Positions 19,705-27,053 of a stretch of DNA of 64,000 bases are shown piece by piece. The stretch comes from Caulobacter sp. FWC26 (lineage in GTDB: Bacteria > Pseudomonadota > Alphaproteobacteria > Caulobacterales > Caulobacteraceae): contig NZ_CP033875.1 in NCBI RefSeq assembly GCF_002742645.2, positions 1,178,001-1,242,000 of the forward strand. Reading direction: 5' to 3'. Each line of letters begins with the position of its first letter. The first letter of the stretch is position 1. The notes under the pieces are model-generated. The model made no database searches, was not told the DNA's origin, and saw only the letters and a program-made list of their open reading frames with translations. The position numbers and the translations under genes were made by a program.

Positions 19705-20874
19705 TTACGCCTTCGCCTGATCCATCAGGCCCGCAAACCGCTCGAACAGGTACAAGCTGTCGGTCGGGCCCGGAGACGCTTCGGGGTGGTGCTGGACCGA
19801 GAACACCGGCTTGTCCTTCAGGGCGATGCCGGCGTTGGTGCCGTCGAACAGCGAGACGTGGGTCTCCTGCACGGGGGCGGGCAGGGAGCTGCTGTCGACC
19901 GTGAAGCCGTGGTTCATCGAGACGATCTCGACCTTGCCGGTGGTCAGGTCCTTCACCGGATGGTTGGCGCCGTGGTGGCCCTGTTCCATCTTCACAGTCT
20001 TGGCGCCCAGGGCCAGGGCCAGCATCTGGTGGCCGAGGCAAATGCCGAAGATCGGCTTGCCGCTGGCGACCAGCTTCTGGATCTCGGGCACCGAGTACTG
20101 GCCGGTGGCGGCCGGGTCGCCGGGGCCGTTGCTCAGCATCACGCCGTCGGGGTTACGGGCCAGGATGTCCTCGGCCGAGGTGTTCGCCGGCACCACCGTG
20201 GCGCGGGCGCCGACGTGGGCCAGCGCGCGCAGGATGTTGCGCTTGACGCCGTAGTCGACGACCACGACCTCGTATTTGGGCTTGTCGAGCTTGGCGTAGC
20301 CTTCCGGCCAAGACCACAGGCCCTCGTCCCAGGTGAAGGTCTGGGTGGTCGAGGCGTCCTTGGCCAAATCGAGGCCTTCCAGGCCGGCCCAGGCCTTGGC
20401 CTTGGCGACCAGGGCGGCGAGGTCGAACTTGCCCTCGGGCGAGTGGGCGATGACGCCGTGCGGCATGCCGGTCTCGCGGATCTTGCGGGTCAGGGCGCGG
20501 GTGTCGATCCCGGCCAGGCCGATGACGCCACGGTTCTTCATCCAAGCGTCGAAGTCGCCATTGGCGCGCCAGTTGGCCTGCGCGGTCGGGACGTCGCGGA
20601 ACAGGGCGCCGCGGGCGGCCGTCTCGGCCACGCCGGTGATCTGCTCGACGTCCTCGATGTTCGTGCCGACATTGCCCACGTGCGGGAAGGTGAAGGCCAC
20701 GATCTGGGCCATATAGGACGGGTCGGTCAGGATCTCCTGATAGCCCGTCATGGCGGTGTTGAAGCACACCTCGCCGACCGCGTCGCCGACCGCGCCGCAG
20801 CCCACGCCTTGCAGGATCGTGCCGTCGGCCAGGGCCAACACGCCAGTCACGCCGGGGAGAAGGTCTTGGGACAT
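19705..20874 (-). CDS. carA: carbamoyl-phosphate synthase small subunit
   Basis: A 389-residue glutaminase subunit that supplies ammonia to CarB for arginine and pyrimidine synthesis. The N-terminal domain has [18 protein letters not shown]; the class I glutamine amidotransferase domain shows SNGPGDP, the nucleophile Cys279 in FGICLGHQM, and His363/Glu365 in [10 protein letters not shown]. Full length for the family. carB is not in the window. The upstream region on the minus strand carries a good promoter and a leader hairpin with a T-tract (20994-21018), so leader-mediated control is possible. Confidence 0.97.
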   Translation of the reverse strand: MSQDLLPGVTGVLALADGTILQGVGCGAVGDAVGEVCFNTAMTGYQEILTDPSYMAQIVAFTFPHVGNVGTNIEDVEQITGVAETAARGALFRDVPTAQANWRANGDFDAWMKNRGVIGLAGIDTRALTRKIRETGMPHGVIAHSPEGKFDLAALVAKAKAWAGLEGLDLAKDASTTQTFTWDEGLWSWPEGYAKLDKPKYEVVVVDYGVKRNILRALAHVGARATVVPANTSAEDILARNPDGVMLSNGPGDPAATGQYSVPEIQKLVASGKPIFGICLGHQMLALALGAKTVKMEQGHHGANHPVKDLTTGKVEIVSMNHGFTVDSSSLPAPVQETHVSLFDGTNAGIALKDKPVFSVQHHPEASPGPTDSLYLFERFAGLMDQAKA

Positions 20875-20993
20875 TCTATGCAGCGCTCCTGAACGCGGTT
20901 AGGCCCGGAATTGGGCGGACAATTTCGCAAAAAGGCGGACCCGGGGTAACCCCCATCCGGCCCCCGCGCGGCGGGGCGTCTCCTTGCAAGAAA

Positions 20994-21018
20994 GCGGACG
21001 GGCTTTGGGCCCGTCCGC
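20994..21018 (-). terminator. terminator-like hairpin in the carA leader
   Basis: Arms GCGGACGGGC / GCCCGTCCGC (10 bp, perfect), 5-nt loop. On the minus strand it is followed by TTTCTTGC. It lies about 120 nt before the carA start and downstream of the predicted promoter, so it would terminate or attenuate carA transcription. The segment GGCGGAC at its upstream edge could instead pair with GTCCGCC next to the later TTTTT run, an alternative structure. Confidence 0.5.
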
Positions 21019-21034
21019 CGCGCAAACGGCGCGG

Positions 21035-21063
21035 TGTCTAGGGGCTATGGGGGAGGGGGTCAA
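21035..21063 (-). promoter_or_regulatory. predicted carA promoter
   Basis: On the minus strand TTGACC (21058-21063) and TAGACA (21035-21040) are separated by 17 nt. This would give a transcript start near 21028 and a leader of about 150 nt. Prediction from consensus only. Confidence 0.45.
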
Positions 21064-21203
21064 CCCCTGTCGATCACGCGCTTTCGTCGCGCCGCCACAT
21101 TCCCGTGATCGGTGAACGCCGGGCCTCGCCTCGAGGTGTCAGAAACCCTTATGGTGCAAGGCTTCCAAGCCATCGAAGCGCGACGATCACGGGAGGACGA
21201 CCC

Positions 21204-21482
21204 ATGCTCGAGTTGCGTCCTAATTGCGAGTGCTGTGACCGCGATCTGCCGCCGTGCAGCCCGGCGGCTCGAATCTGCACCTTCGAGCACACCTTCTGCG
21301 CCGCGTGCGCCGAGGCCTACGACGACCGCTGTCCCGATTGCGGCGGTGGTCTGGTGGCGCGGCCGATCCGGCCAGAGAGCCAACTCCACCGCTATCCGGC
21401 GTCGCTGCGGCGCGTGACGCGCGGACGCCTCATAAACCGAACGCCGCGCGGGCTTGGCGATCAACCTGCCGGGCGCGCCTGA
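21204..21482 (+). CDS. DUF1272 cysteine-rich zinc-binding protein
   Basis: The ATG at 21204 follows GGGAGGA at good distance and begins the conserved MLELRPNCECCDRDLPP of DUF1272 proteins. Cysteines pair as knuckles: C8/C10/C11, C25, C32xxC35 and C43xxC46 (RCPDCGGGLVARPIRP), strongly suggesting a structural zinc site. The product has 92 residues; after about residue 55 it is a basic, non-conserved tail. No enzymatic role is known for the family. It stands alone, divergent from carA. Confidence 0.85.
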   Translation: MLELRPNCECCDRDLPPCSPAARICTFEHTFCAACAEAYDDRCPDCGGGLVARPIRPESQLHRYPASLRRVTRGRLINRTPRGLGDQPAGRA

Positions 21483-21773
21483 ACGGTCCTTGAGGGGCGA
21501 TACTCGTTGCCGTCCCTCAAATGGCCTGGACACTGGGTGGAATATACCCGGCGAACCTCGTCAATTGGTCAGGACGATTGGCCCGATCTCCAGCCTGATC
21601 GCCGCGCTCAGGCGCCGGCCACAGAAAACGGAAAGTGCGGCTCGCGGGCGGAAACTCCGTCGATAGTGCCCACAAAATCGCTGTAACTGGACGTGTGACG
21701 TCGGCCTTCGATGTCTGCTCCCGGTGTCAAAAGGTCTGACCTCGATGTCAGATGTGTTGACGAACGCGTCGTT

Positions 21774-21801
21774 TTGCGAGAGGGTCTGGTAGCGCTACCA
21801 A
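21774..21801 (+). promoter_or_regulatory. predicted promoter of TonB receptor 1
   Basis: TTGCGAG (21774-21780), 13-nt spacer and GCTACCAA (21794-21801) fit the Caulobacter housekeeping pattern TTGACGS-N10-14-GCTANAWC moderately. The -10 element overlaps the LacI-type palindrome, consistent with repression by occlusion. Confidence 0.4.
21787..21800. promoter_or_regulatory. LacI/GalR-type operator palindrome
   Basis: Perfect 14-bp palindrome TGGTAGCGCTACCA with the central CG typical of LacI-family operators. It is 66 nt before the start codon of TonB receptor 1 and overlaps a -10-like element. A sugar-responsive LacI regulator encoded elsewhere is the likely binder (inference). Confidence 0.6.
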
Positions 21802-21866
21802 AATGTGAGCGCCAAAAAGCAAGGCTGCTCGTCTTCAAGCGGGCTTTCGGGAGGAAGGGGATCTCA

Positions 21867-24800
21867 ATGCGGAAATTCGCTATGGGCGCGCGTCTGCGCC
21901 GCGCCGCGCTTCTGGGCGCTACGATGCTGTCGGGCATGATCGCTGTTGAAGCACATGCCCAGACCGCGCCGGCCGCCGACGACGCCGTCGACGCGATCGT
22001 CGTCACGGGCTATCGCAAGAGCCTGGCGCAATCGACGGTCGCCAAGCGCGAAACTACCGGCTTCGCCGACGCCATCTTCGCCGAGGACATCGGCAAGTTC
22101 CCCGACTCCAACATCGCCGAGTCGTTCAACCGCGTTCCCGGCATCACCATCACCCGCGACATCACCGGCGAAGGCGTCAACGTCGCCATCCGGGGTCTGG
22201 GCAGCAACTTCACCAATGTGACGCTGAACGGCGCCTCGATCGCCGTGGCCTCGTCGGGCGCGACCGACGCGCAAGGCACCGACCGCTCGGTCGACCTCAG
22301 CTTCTTCCCGACGGACCTTTTCACCAAGCTGACGGTGAACAAGAGCTATTCGGCCAGCCTGCTGGAAGGTGGCGCTGCGGGTAACATCGACATGCGCTCG
22401 GCGCGTCCGTTCGATCGTCCCGGCCAGCACCTGAGCATGAACGTTCAGGGCGTGAAGGCCGACGGCGCCAAGCTGGGCGGCAAGGGCTCGCTGATCGCCA
22501 GCAAGACTTGGGACAATTTCGGCGTCCTGTTCGGGATCTCGGGCCAGCGCCTGAAGACCGACACCCGCGGTTACGAAACCATCGGCTACACCAATCCGAA
22601 CCTGTCGGCCGCCCAGTGCGGCGCGACCAGCGGCTGTAATCCCACCGGCGGCGGCAACTGGACAATCCCGGGCACGGTTCCGGTCGGCGCGGGCGGGGGT
22701 CTGGTGGCCGGCACGGTGATCGACCGCGACTTCCTGCTGTCCAAGAACCCCGGCGCGACCATCCAGCAGATCGACAACGGCCTGTTGCCGCGCATCGGCC
22801 GCCCGTCGGCCTCTTACGGTAACCGCGACCGCATCAATCTGGTCGGCAGCCTGGAGTGGCGTCCGAACGACGACGTCAACTTCTATGTCGACGGCATGTA
22901 CGGCTACAAGAAGACCGACCTGATCCGCGAAGACATCATGTGGATCGTCCGCAACGGCGCGGTCATTCCGCTGAACACCAAGTACGACAAGGCCGACTGC
23001 TCGACCGGTTGCACGGTGACGCAGGGCACCTACGCCAACTCGAATTTCTTCCTGGAATTCCGTCCCTATCTCGAAAAGACCGAGCTGTGGGGGATCAATC
23101 CGGGCGGCGAATGGCGCATCAACGACAAGCTGAAGTTCGAGGCCCAGGCCAACTACACCAAGAGCAACTTCCACCGCGAAAGCCCGACGTTCGGTCCGGT
23201 CACCGCGCTGGGCGTGGGCACGACGGTGGAATACACCGCCAACCCGACCGGCGTCCCGACCATCAAGAGTAGTGTCGACCTGAACAACCCGGCCAACTTC
23301 GTCTGGACCGGCGGTCGCGTGAACATGCAGGACGAAAAGCGCTGGTACGAGACCAAGGGCGCGCGCGCCGCGCTCACCTGGGGCGACCAGGCTCTGAACC
23401 TGAAGGTGGGCGCCAACTACGACGACATCTCGCGCACCATTCGTGGCTACGATAACAGCCAAGCCTGGCAGAACGCGACCTGCGGCAACAATCCGAACAT
23501 CTTCCTGCCCTCGCCGAACGGGCAGCCGCCCTGTCAGGGCCTGAACCAGCCAGGCGCCGCGCCGGCCGGCTATCCGACCTATCCGGGCTACGGCACGGGC
23601 TACACGGCCGGCCAGACGACGCCGCTCAGCTATGGCGGCTCGCTGATCCCGACCACGGCGATCGCCAGCTACCTGAAGCCCGGTCCCGCCGGCTTCGTCA
23701 CGGTCGACTGGGACAAGGTCAAGCAGGCGTCCAAGTACGACCAATTCCACGACAACACACCTGAGACCGGCGGCTCCAACACGGGCGCCAGCGGCGGCTA
23801 CATCAACGAGAAGAACAGCGCGGCCTTCACCGAACTCAACGGCGTGACCCAGGTGCTGGACAGCGACCTGCGCTTCAATGTCGGCGTCCGCTATGTCCGC
23901 ACCAAGCAGACGATCGGTGGCCGTGTCTCGGTGGCCGATCCGCGCAACGCGCCGGCTTCGGGCGCGCTCGCCGATGGCGCGCGCTACCCGAACATCACCA
24001 ACTTCGTCTACACCGAGAACACCTACTCGAAGTGGCTCCCGGCCGCGAGCATCGCCTATGATGTCAGCGAGCGCGCCGTTGCCCGCGCGGCGGTGTCGGA
24101 GACGATGACCCGCCCGGACCCGGCCGCCCAGCTACCGGGCGTCAGCTTCGGCGCGCCGTCGGCTGACCAGGCCACGATCGGCAACTCGGCCCTCAAGCCG
24201 TACTTCTCGAAGAACATCGACCTTGGCTTCGAGTTCTACACCGGCCAGGAAGGCCTGATCGCGGTCAACGCGTTCCGCAAGTCGATCACCGGCTTTACCC
24301 AGAACCAGGTGACCACCCAGCCGTTCGCGGCCCTGGCGCAATACGGCATCACTTACGACACCCTGAACGACACGCAGAAGACGGCCATCAACTCGCGCGG
24401 TGGCCCGACCCAGGCCCAGGTTCAGGTCCAGTCGCAGATCAACGTGCCCAACAAGCTCACGATCAACGGCCTGGAGTTCCAGTGGGTGCAACCGCTCGAC
24501 TTCCTGACCAGCCGCTTCGGCGTCGAAGGTCTGGGCGTCAACGCCAACGCCACCATCGTCGACCAGACCAGCAACGGTCCGGCCACCGCGCTGGGCGTGG
24601 CCAAGTACACCTACAACCTGACGGGCTACTACGAGCACAACGGCGTCAGCCTGCGTCTGAGCCATGTGTTCCGGAAGGGCTCGCAAGTCAGCGGCCTGAA
24701 CCAGAACGGCATCGCCGCCGCCGCCCTGTTCTCGGACGACTACAAGCAGACCGACTTCTCCTCGACCTACGACCTGGCGAAGATCTTCGGCCTGAACAAC

Positions 24801-24935
24801 GCGCCGCAGGTGACCTTCAACATCACCAACCTGACCAACGAGTCGCTGCGCTCGTACTTCCAGTACGACAACGCGACCTTCACCTACTACAAGCCCGGCC
24901 GCCAGTACGTGCTGGGTCTGCGGATGAGCTTCTAA
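21867..24935 (+). CDS. TonB-dependent receptor 1 (TonB-Xanth-Caul type)
   Basis: ATG 21867 follows GAGGAAGGGG and begins a signal peptide (RRAALLGATMLSGMIAVEAHA); product 1022 residues. TonB box DAIVVTGYRKSL, plug domain (FADAIFAEDIGKFPDSNIAE, VPGITITRD, VNVAIRGLG, VTLNGASIA), then a large beta-barrel ending YKPGRQYVLGLRMSF with a terminal Phe for BAM recognition. This subfamily of outer membrane receptors imports oligosaccharides or similar nutrients with TonB/ExbB/ExbD energy. A LacI-type operator upstream supports a carbohydrate ligand. No hydrolase or inner-membrane transporter is adjacent, so the substrate is unknown. Confidence 0.94.
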   Translation: MRKFAMGARLRRAALLGATMLSGMIAVEAHAQTAPAADDAVDAIVVTGYRKSLAQSTVAKRETTGFADAIFAEDIGKFPDSNIAESFNRVPGITITRDITGEGVNVAIRGLGSNFTNVTLNGASIAVASSGATDAQGTDRSVDLSFFPTDLFTKLTVNKSYSASLLEGGAAGNIDMRSARPFDRPGQHLSMNVQGVKADGAKLGGKGSLIASKTWDNFGVLFGISGQRLKTDTRGYETIGYTNPNLSAAQCGATSGCNPTGGGNWTIPGTVPVGAGGGLVAGTVIDRDFLLSKNPGATIQQIDNGLLPRIGRPSASYGNRDRINLVGSLEWRPNDDVNFYVDGMYGYKKTDLIREDIMWIVRNGAVIPLNTKYDKADCSTGCTVTQGTYANSNFFLEFRPYLEKTELWGINPGGEWRINDKLKFEAQANYTKSNFHRESPTFGPVTALGVGTTVEYTANPTGVPTIKSSVDLNNPANFVWTGGRVNMQDEKRWYETKGARAALTWGDQALNLKVGANYDDISRTIRGYDNSQAWQNATCGNNPNIFLPSPNGQPPCQGLNQPGAAPAGYPTYPGYGTGYTAGQTTPLSYGGSLIPTTAIASYLKPGPAGFVTVDWDKVKQASKYDQFHDNTPETGGSNTGASGGYINEKNSAAFTELNGVTQVLDSDLRFNVGVRYVRTKQTIGGRVSVADPRNAPASGALADGARYPNITNFVYTENTYSKWLPAASIAYDVSERAVARAAVSETMTRPDPAAQLPGVSFGAPSADQATIGNSALKPYFSKNIDLGFEFYTGQEGLIAVNAFRKSITGFTQNQVTTQPFAALAQYGITYDTLNDTQKTAINSRGGPTQAQVQVQSQINVPNKLTINGLEFQWVQPLDFLTSRFGVEGLGVNANATIVDQTSNGPATALGVAKYTYNLTGYYEHNGVSLRLSHVFRKGSQVSGLNQNGIAAAALFSDDYKQTDFSSTYDLAKIFGLNNAPQVTFNITNLTNESLRSYFQYDNATFTYYKPGRQYVLGLRMSF

Positions 24936-24956
24936 CTTTCTAACCCCCCGCCCGGC

Positions 24957-24978
24957 GGCGCCGGCCTTTCCCGGCGCC
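24957..24978. terminator. GC hairpin after TonB receptor 1
   Basis: GGCGCCGG / CCGGCGCC arms (8 bp) around CCTTTC, 21 nt past the stop. No T-tract follows; a stronger terminator lies at 25037-25072. Confidence 0.4.
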
Positions 24979-25036
24979 GGCGGGTCTACTTCTCGACTGC
25001 TCGGCCCTTCTCCTCCGGGCTGTTGCGGTGTTCCAC

Positions 25037-25072
25037 GGCGCGCTTCCCCGCGAAGCGCGCCGCTCTTTTTTT
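25037..25072 (+). terminator. intrinsic terminator
   Basis: Perfect 10-bp stem GGCGCGCTTC / GAAGCGCGCC with a 5-nt loop, followed by GCTCTTTTTTT. It ends transcription about 100 nt downstream of TonB receptor 1, or attenuates read-through into the small gene at 25181. Confidence 0.85.
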
Positions 25073-25180
25073 GGGGGAGCGGGGCGTCGCGCGGACAACT
25101 TGTCGCAATCGGTTAGGGCTTCCCGATTCAGCTTCGTTAACACCTTCCGGGCAAGCTCCACCGTGCAAGGAGCAACGTCC

Positions 25181-25324
25181 ATGGCCACCGCCGCCAACCC
25201 ATCCCCGGTCAAGGTTTCACCCCCCGCTCGCTCGGCTCTCACGCTTGGCGAAACCCTTCTGCACATGGCGCTTTCGGCGGCGATTCCCATCAGCGCGGTG
25301 GTCTTCGTGGCGCTGACCTTCTAG
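25181..25324 (+). CDS. 47-residue single-pass membrane protein
   Basis: Preceded by GCAAGGAGCAACGTCC, an excellent ribosome binding site 7 nt before ATG. The peptide MATAANPSPVKVSPPARSAL then enters a hydrophobic helix (LLHMALSAAIPISAVVFVAL) that runs to the C-terminus, so the N-terminus is probably cytoplasmic. The strong terminator at 25037-25072 separates it from the receptor gene, so it has its own promoter. Family not recognised. It converges with the end of the eight-gene operon, only 4 bp between stops. Confidence 0.65.
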   Translation: MATAANPSPVKVSPPARSALTLGETLLHMALSAAIPISAVVFVALTF

Positions 25325-25328
25325 GTCG

Positions 25329-27053
25329 TCACCGGCGCGTCGCGCGCCGTTCCAGCCACCATAGCATCCCCAGTACCGCCAGCAGGCCAAGGGCCCAGGG
25401 CCAGGGCGAACCCGGCGTCTGACGCGCGGCGCGCATCGGTCCTGCGGCCGACGTCTCTATCAGCCTTTGCGTCGCCGCCCGCGCCTCCGCCTGCGCTAGC
25501 GAGGGCGCGGCTTCGGCGGGCTGTACGTAGAGCGCGCTGCGGCGATCCCCGTCGACGACCGTCCGCCAGCCCGGGCCCGCCGGCCAGTAGGCCGCGCACG
25601 CCCCTGGCGTTGCGCGTGGATCGATCAGCGGCCGCCGCGTCGCGCCGTCGGATTCGACCACGCTGAGCGCCGCTTTCGCCCCGCACAGGGCGACCCGTTG
25701 GCCCGCCCGCGCCAGACCCGCGACATGGACCCCCGCCGCGTCGCCGGGACGGGCCACGGCCGAGAACAGCTCGCTCCACAGCTCGCCATGGCGGTCGGCG
25801 CGGCCGGTCAGCACCAGGGCGTAGCTGTCGGCCACGGTCCATAGCGCCACCCGGCCCTGGCCGCGCGCGCGCCAGGCGGCCAGCGGCTGGCCGTCTTTGG
25901 TCACCGCCAGGGGAACGCCGCCCGAGGTGGTGGGCAGGATGTCATGCCGGTTCACGTCGGAGTTCGGGCCGTTCAGCCGCACGGCGCGGAGGCCGTCGGC
26001 CTCAGCGGTCGGCAGGCCAAGCATCGCCCAGTCGCGGCGCACGGCGTCGGACAGCGGACCGCTGGGCCGCAAGACCAGGCCAAGGCCCCCGCGCACGGCG
26101 CCTTCGATGGCGGCGCGGTCCTGGCGGTCCAGGGACTCCCAGCGGCGGTCGTCGATGACCAGCAGGTCCACCGCATCCAGTGTGGCGCGGGTCAGGGCAA
26201 CCGGCGCGTCGCCCAACTGCACGCCGCCGCCCAGCGAGACCTCGAGGTTCAGGGCGATCCCGGCGTCCTGGGCCCAGCGGCGCAGGTACTTGGTCTCGGC
26301 GCTCGGCGCCCCGGCCAGGACCAGGACGCGCGGGCTGACCGGCGCGCGGGCCTCGACCGGGATCTCGACATGCTCGACCTGGCGGCCGGCGGCGTCGCGC
26401 AGGCGCAGGTCGAACAGCACCGGCCCCGCCGCCCGGGCTGCGCCTGACAGGCTGAAGCGCGCGCCGGCCTTGACCTCGGCCTTGTCGACCACGGCCCCAG
26501 CGGGATCCAGCAGCTCGACCACGCCGGCCTTCAGCGCGCCGATCTCGCCGCCCACGCTGAAGCGGGCGCCGGGCGCGACGGGGGCGGGCAGGGCCAGGGC
26601 GACGATCCCCTTGGGCGGGGCGGGCGGGGCGAAGGTCGCGGGGCGGTCCAGCGGGATGCGGTCGCGCGGCGACAGGCCATGGCCCTCGATCCGCAGACGG
26701 CCAGGCTCGGGATAGAGCCGCAAGGCCGTGGCCAGGTCCGGAACCCGGATCGCGCCGGCCGCGCGCGCCGCTTCGGGCAGGGCCACGACGACGTCGCCCG
26801 AGGCGGGCAGGCGGGCGCTCGCCCCCTCCGTCAGCACCACCAGCCGTCCGGGCGCGGTCAGCACGTGCGGCGGGAACAGGGTCAGCCACAGGAGAGCGCC
26901 GGCGGCGACCTGCAATCCCGCCAAGGCGACAAGGCGCCAGGTGGGACCCCGCTCGGCTGCAGCGGCGGCGCGGCGGCGCAGGGCCAGGCGCGTCAGGCTG
27001 GCGACCAGCGCGCCGATGATCACGGCCAGGGCCAGGAGCGAAAGACCGGTCAT
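25329..27053 (-). CDS. membrane protein with BatA-like and class I amidotransferase-like regions
   Basis: Last gene of the eight-gene operon; ATG 27053 overlaps the DUF4175 stop (ATGA). Product 574 residues: two N-terminal membrane helices (LSLLALAVIIGALVASLTRLA, LVALAGLQVAAGALLWLTLF), a large periplasmic region with beta-rich part (100-230), an amidotransferase-like fold (VSPRVLVLAGAPSAETKYL, AVDLLVIDDRRWESL, VRGGLGLVLRPSGPLSD) and a C-terminal helix (WPWALGLLAVLGMLWWLE). The final Arg-rich tail is cytoplasmic. No catalytic Cys-His-Glu triad is evident, so the amidotransferase-like fold is probably a binding module. It probably assembles with the BatA-like and DUF4175 products. Confidence 0.8.
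   Translation of the reverse strand: MTGLSLLALAVIIGALVASLTRLALRRRAAAAAERGPTWRLVALAGLQVAAGALLWLTLFPPHVLTAPGRLVVLTEGASARLPASGDVVVALPEAARAAGAIRVPDLATALRLYPEPGRLRIEGHGLSPRDRIPLDRPATFAPPAPPKGIVALALPAPVAPGARFSVGGEIGALKAGVVELLDPAGAVVDKAEVKAGARFSLSGAARAAGPVLFDLRLRDAAGRQVEHVEIPVEARAPVSPRVLVLAGAPSAETKYLRRWAQDAGIALNLEVSLGGGVQLGDAPVALTRATLDAVDLLVIDDRRWESLDRQDRAAIEGAVRGGLGLVLRPSGPLSDAVRRDWAMLGLPTAEADGLRAVRLNGPNSDVNRHDILPTTSGGVPLAVTKDGQPLAAWRARGQGRVALWTVADSYALVLTGRADRHGELWSELFSAVARPGDAAGVHVAGLARAGQRVALCGAKAALSVVESDGATRRPLIDPRATPGACAAYWPAGPGWRTVVDGDRRSALYVQPAEAAPSLAQAEARAATQRLIETSAAGPMRAARQTPGSPWPWALGLLAVLGMLWWLERRATRR

Larger units (their letters stand above)
20875..21203. other. 329-bp divergent intergenic region with carA leader
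   Basis: Between carA (minus) and the DUF1272 gene (plus). It holds the predicted carA promoter (21035-21063), the terminator-like hairpin (20994-21018), a GC-rich stem CCCCGC/GCGGGG (about 20961-20978) and GTCCGCCTTTTTG close to carA. No additional gene was seen. Confidence 0.6.
21483..21866. other. 384-bp regulatory region of TonB receptor 1
   Basis: Upstream of the receptor at 21867. The distal half shows nothing recognisable. The proximal part has TTGACG (21757-21762), TTGCGAG (21774-21780) and the LacI-type palindrome at 21787-21800, then a strong ribosome binding site GAGGAAGGGG (21851-21860). Confidence 0.6.
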
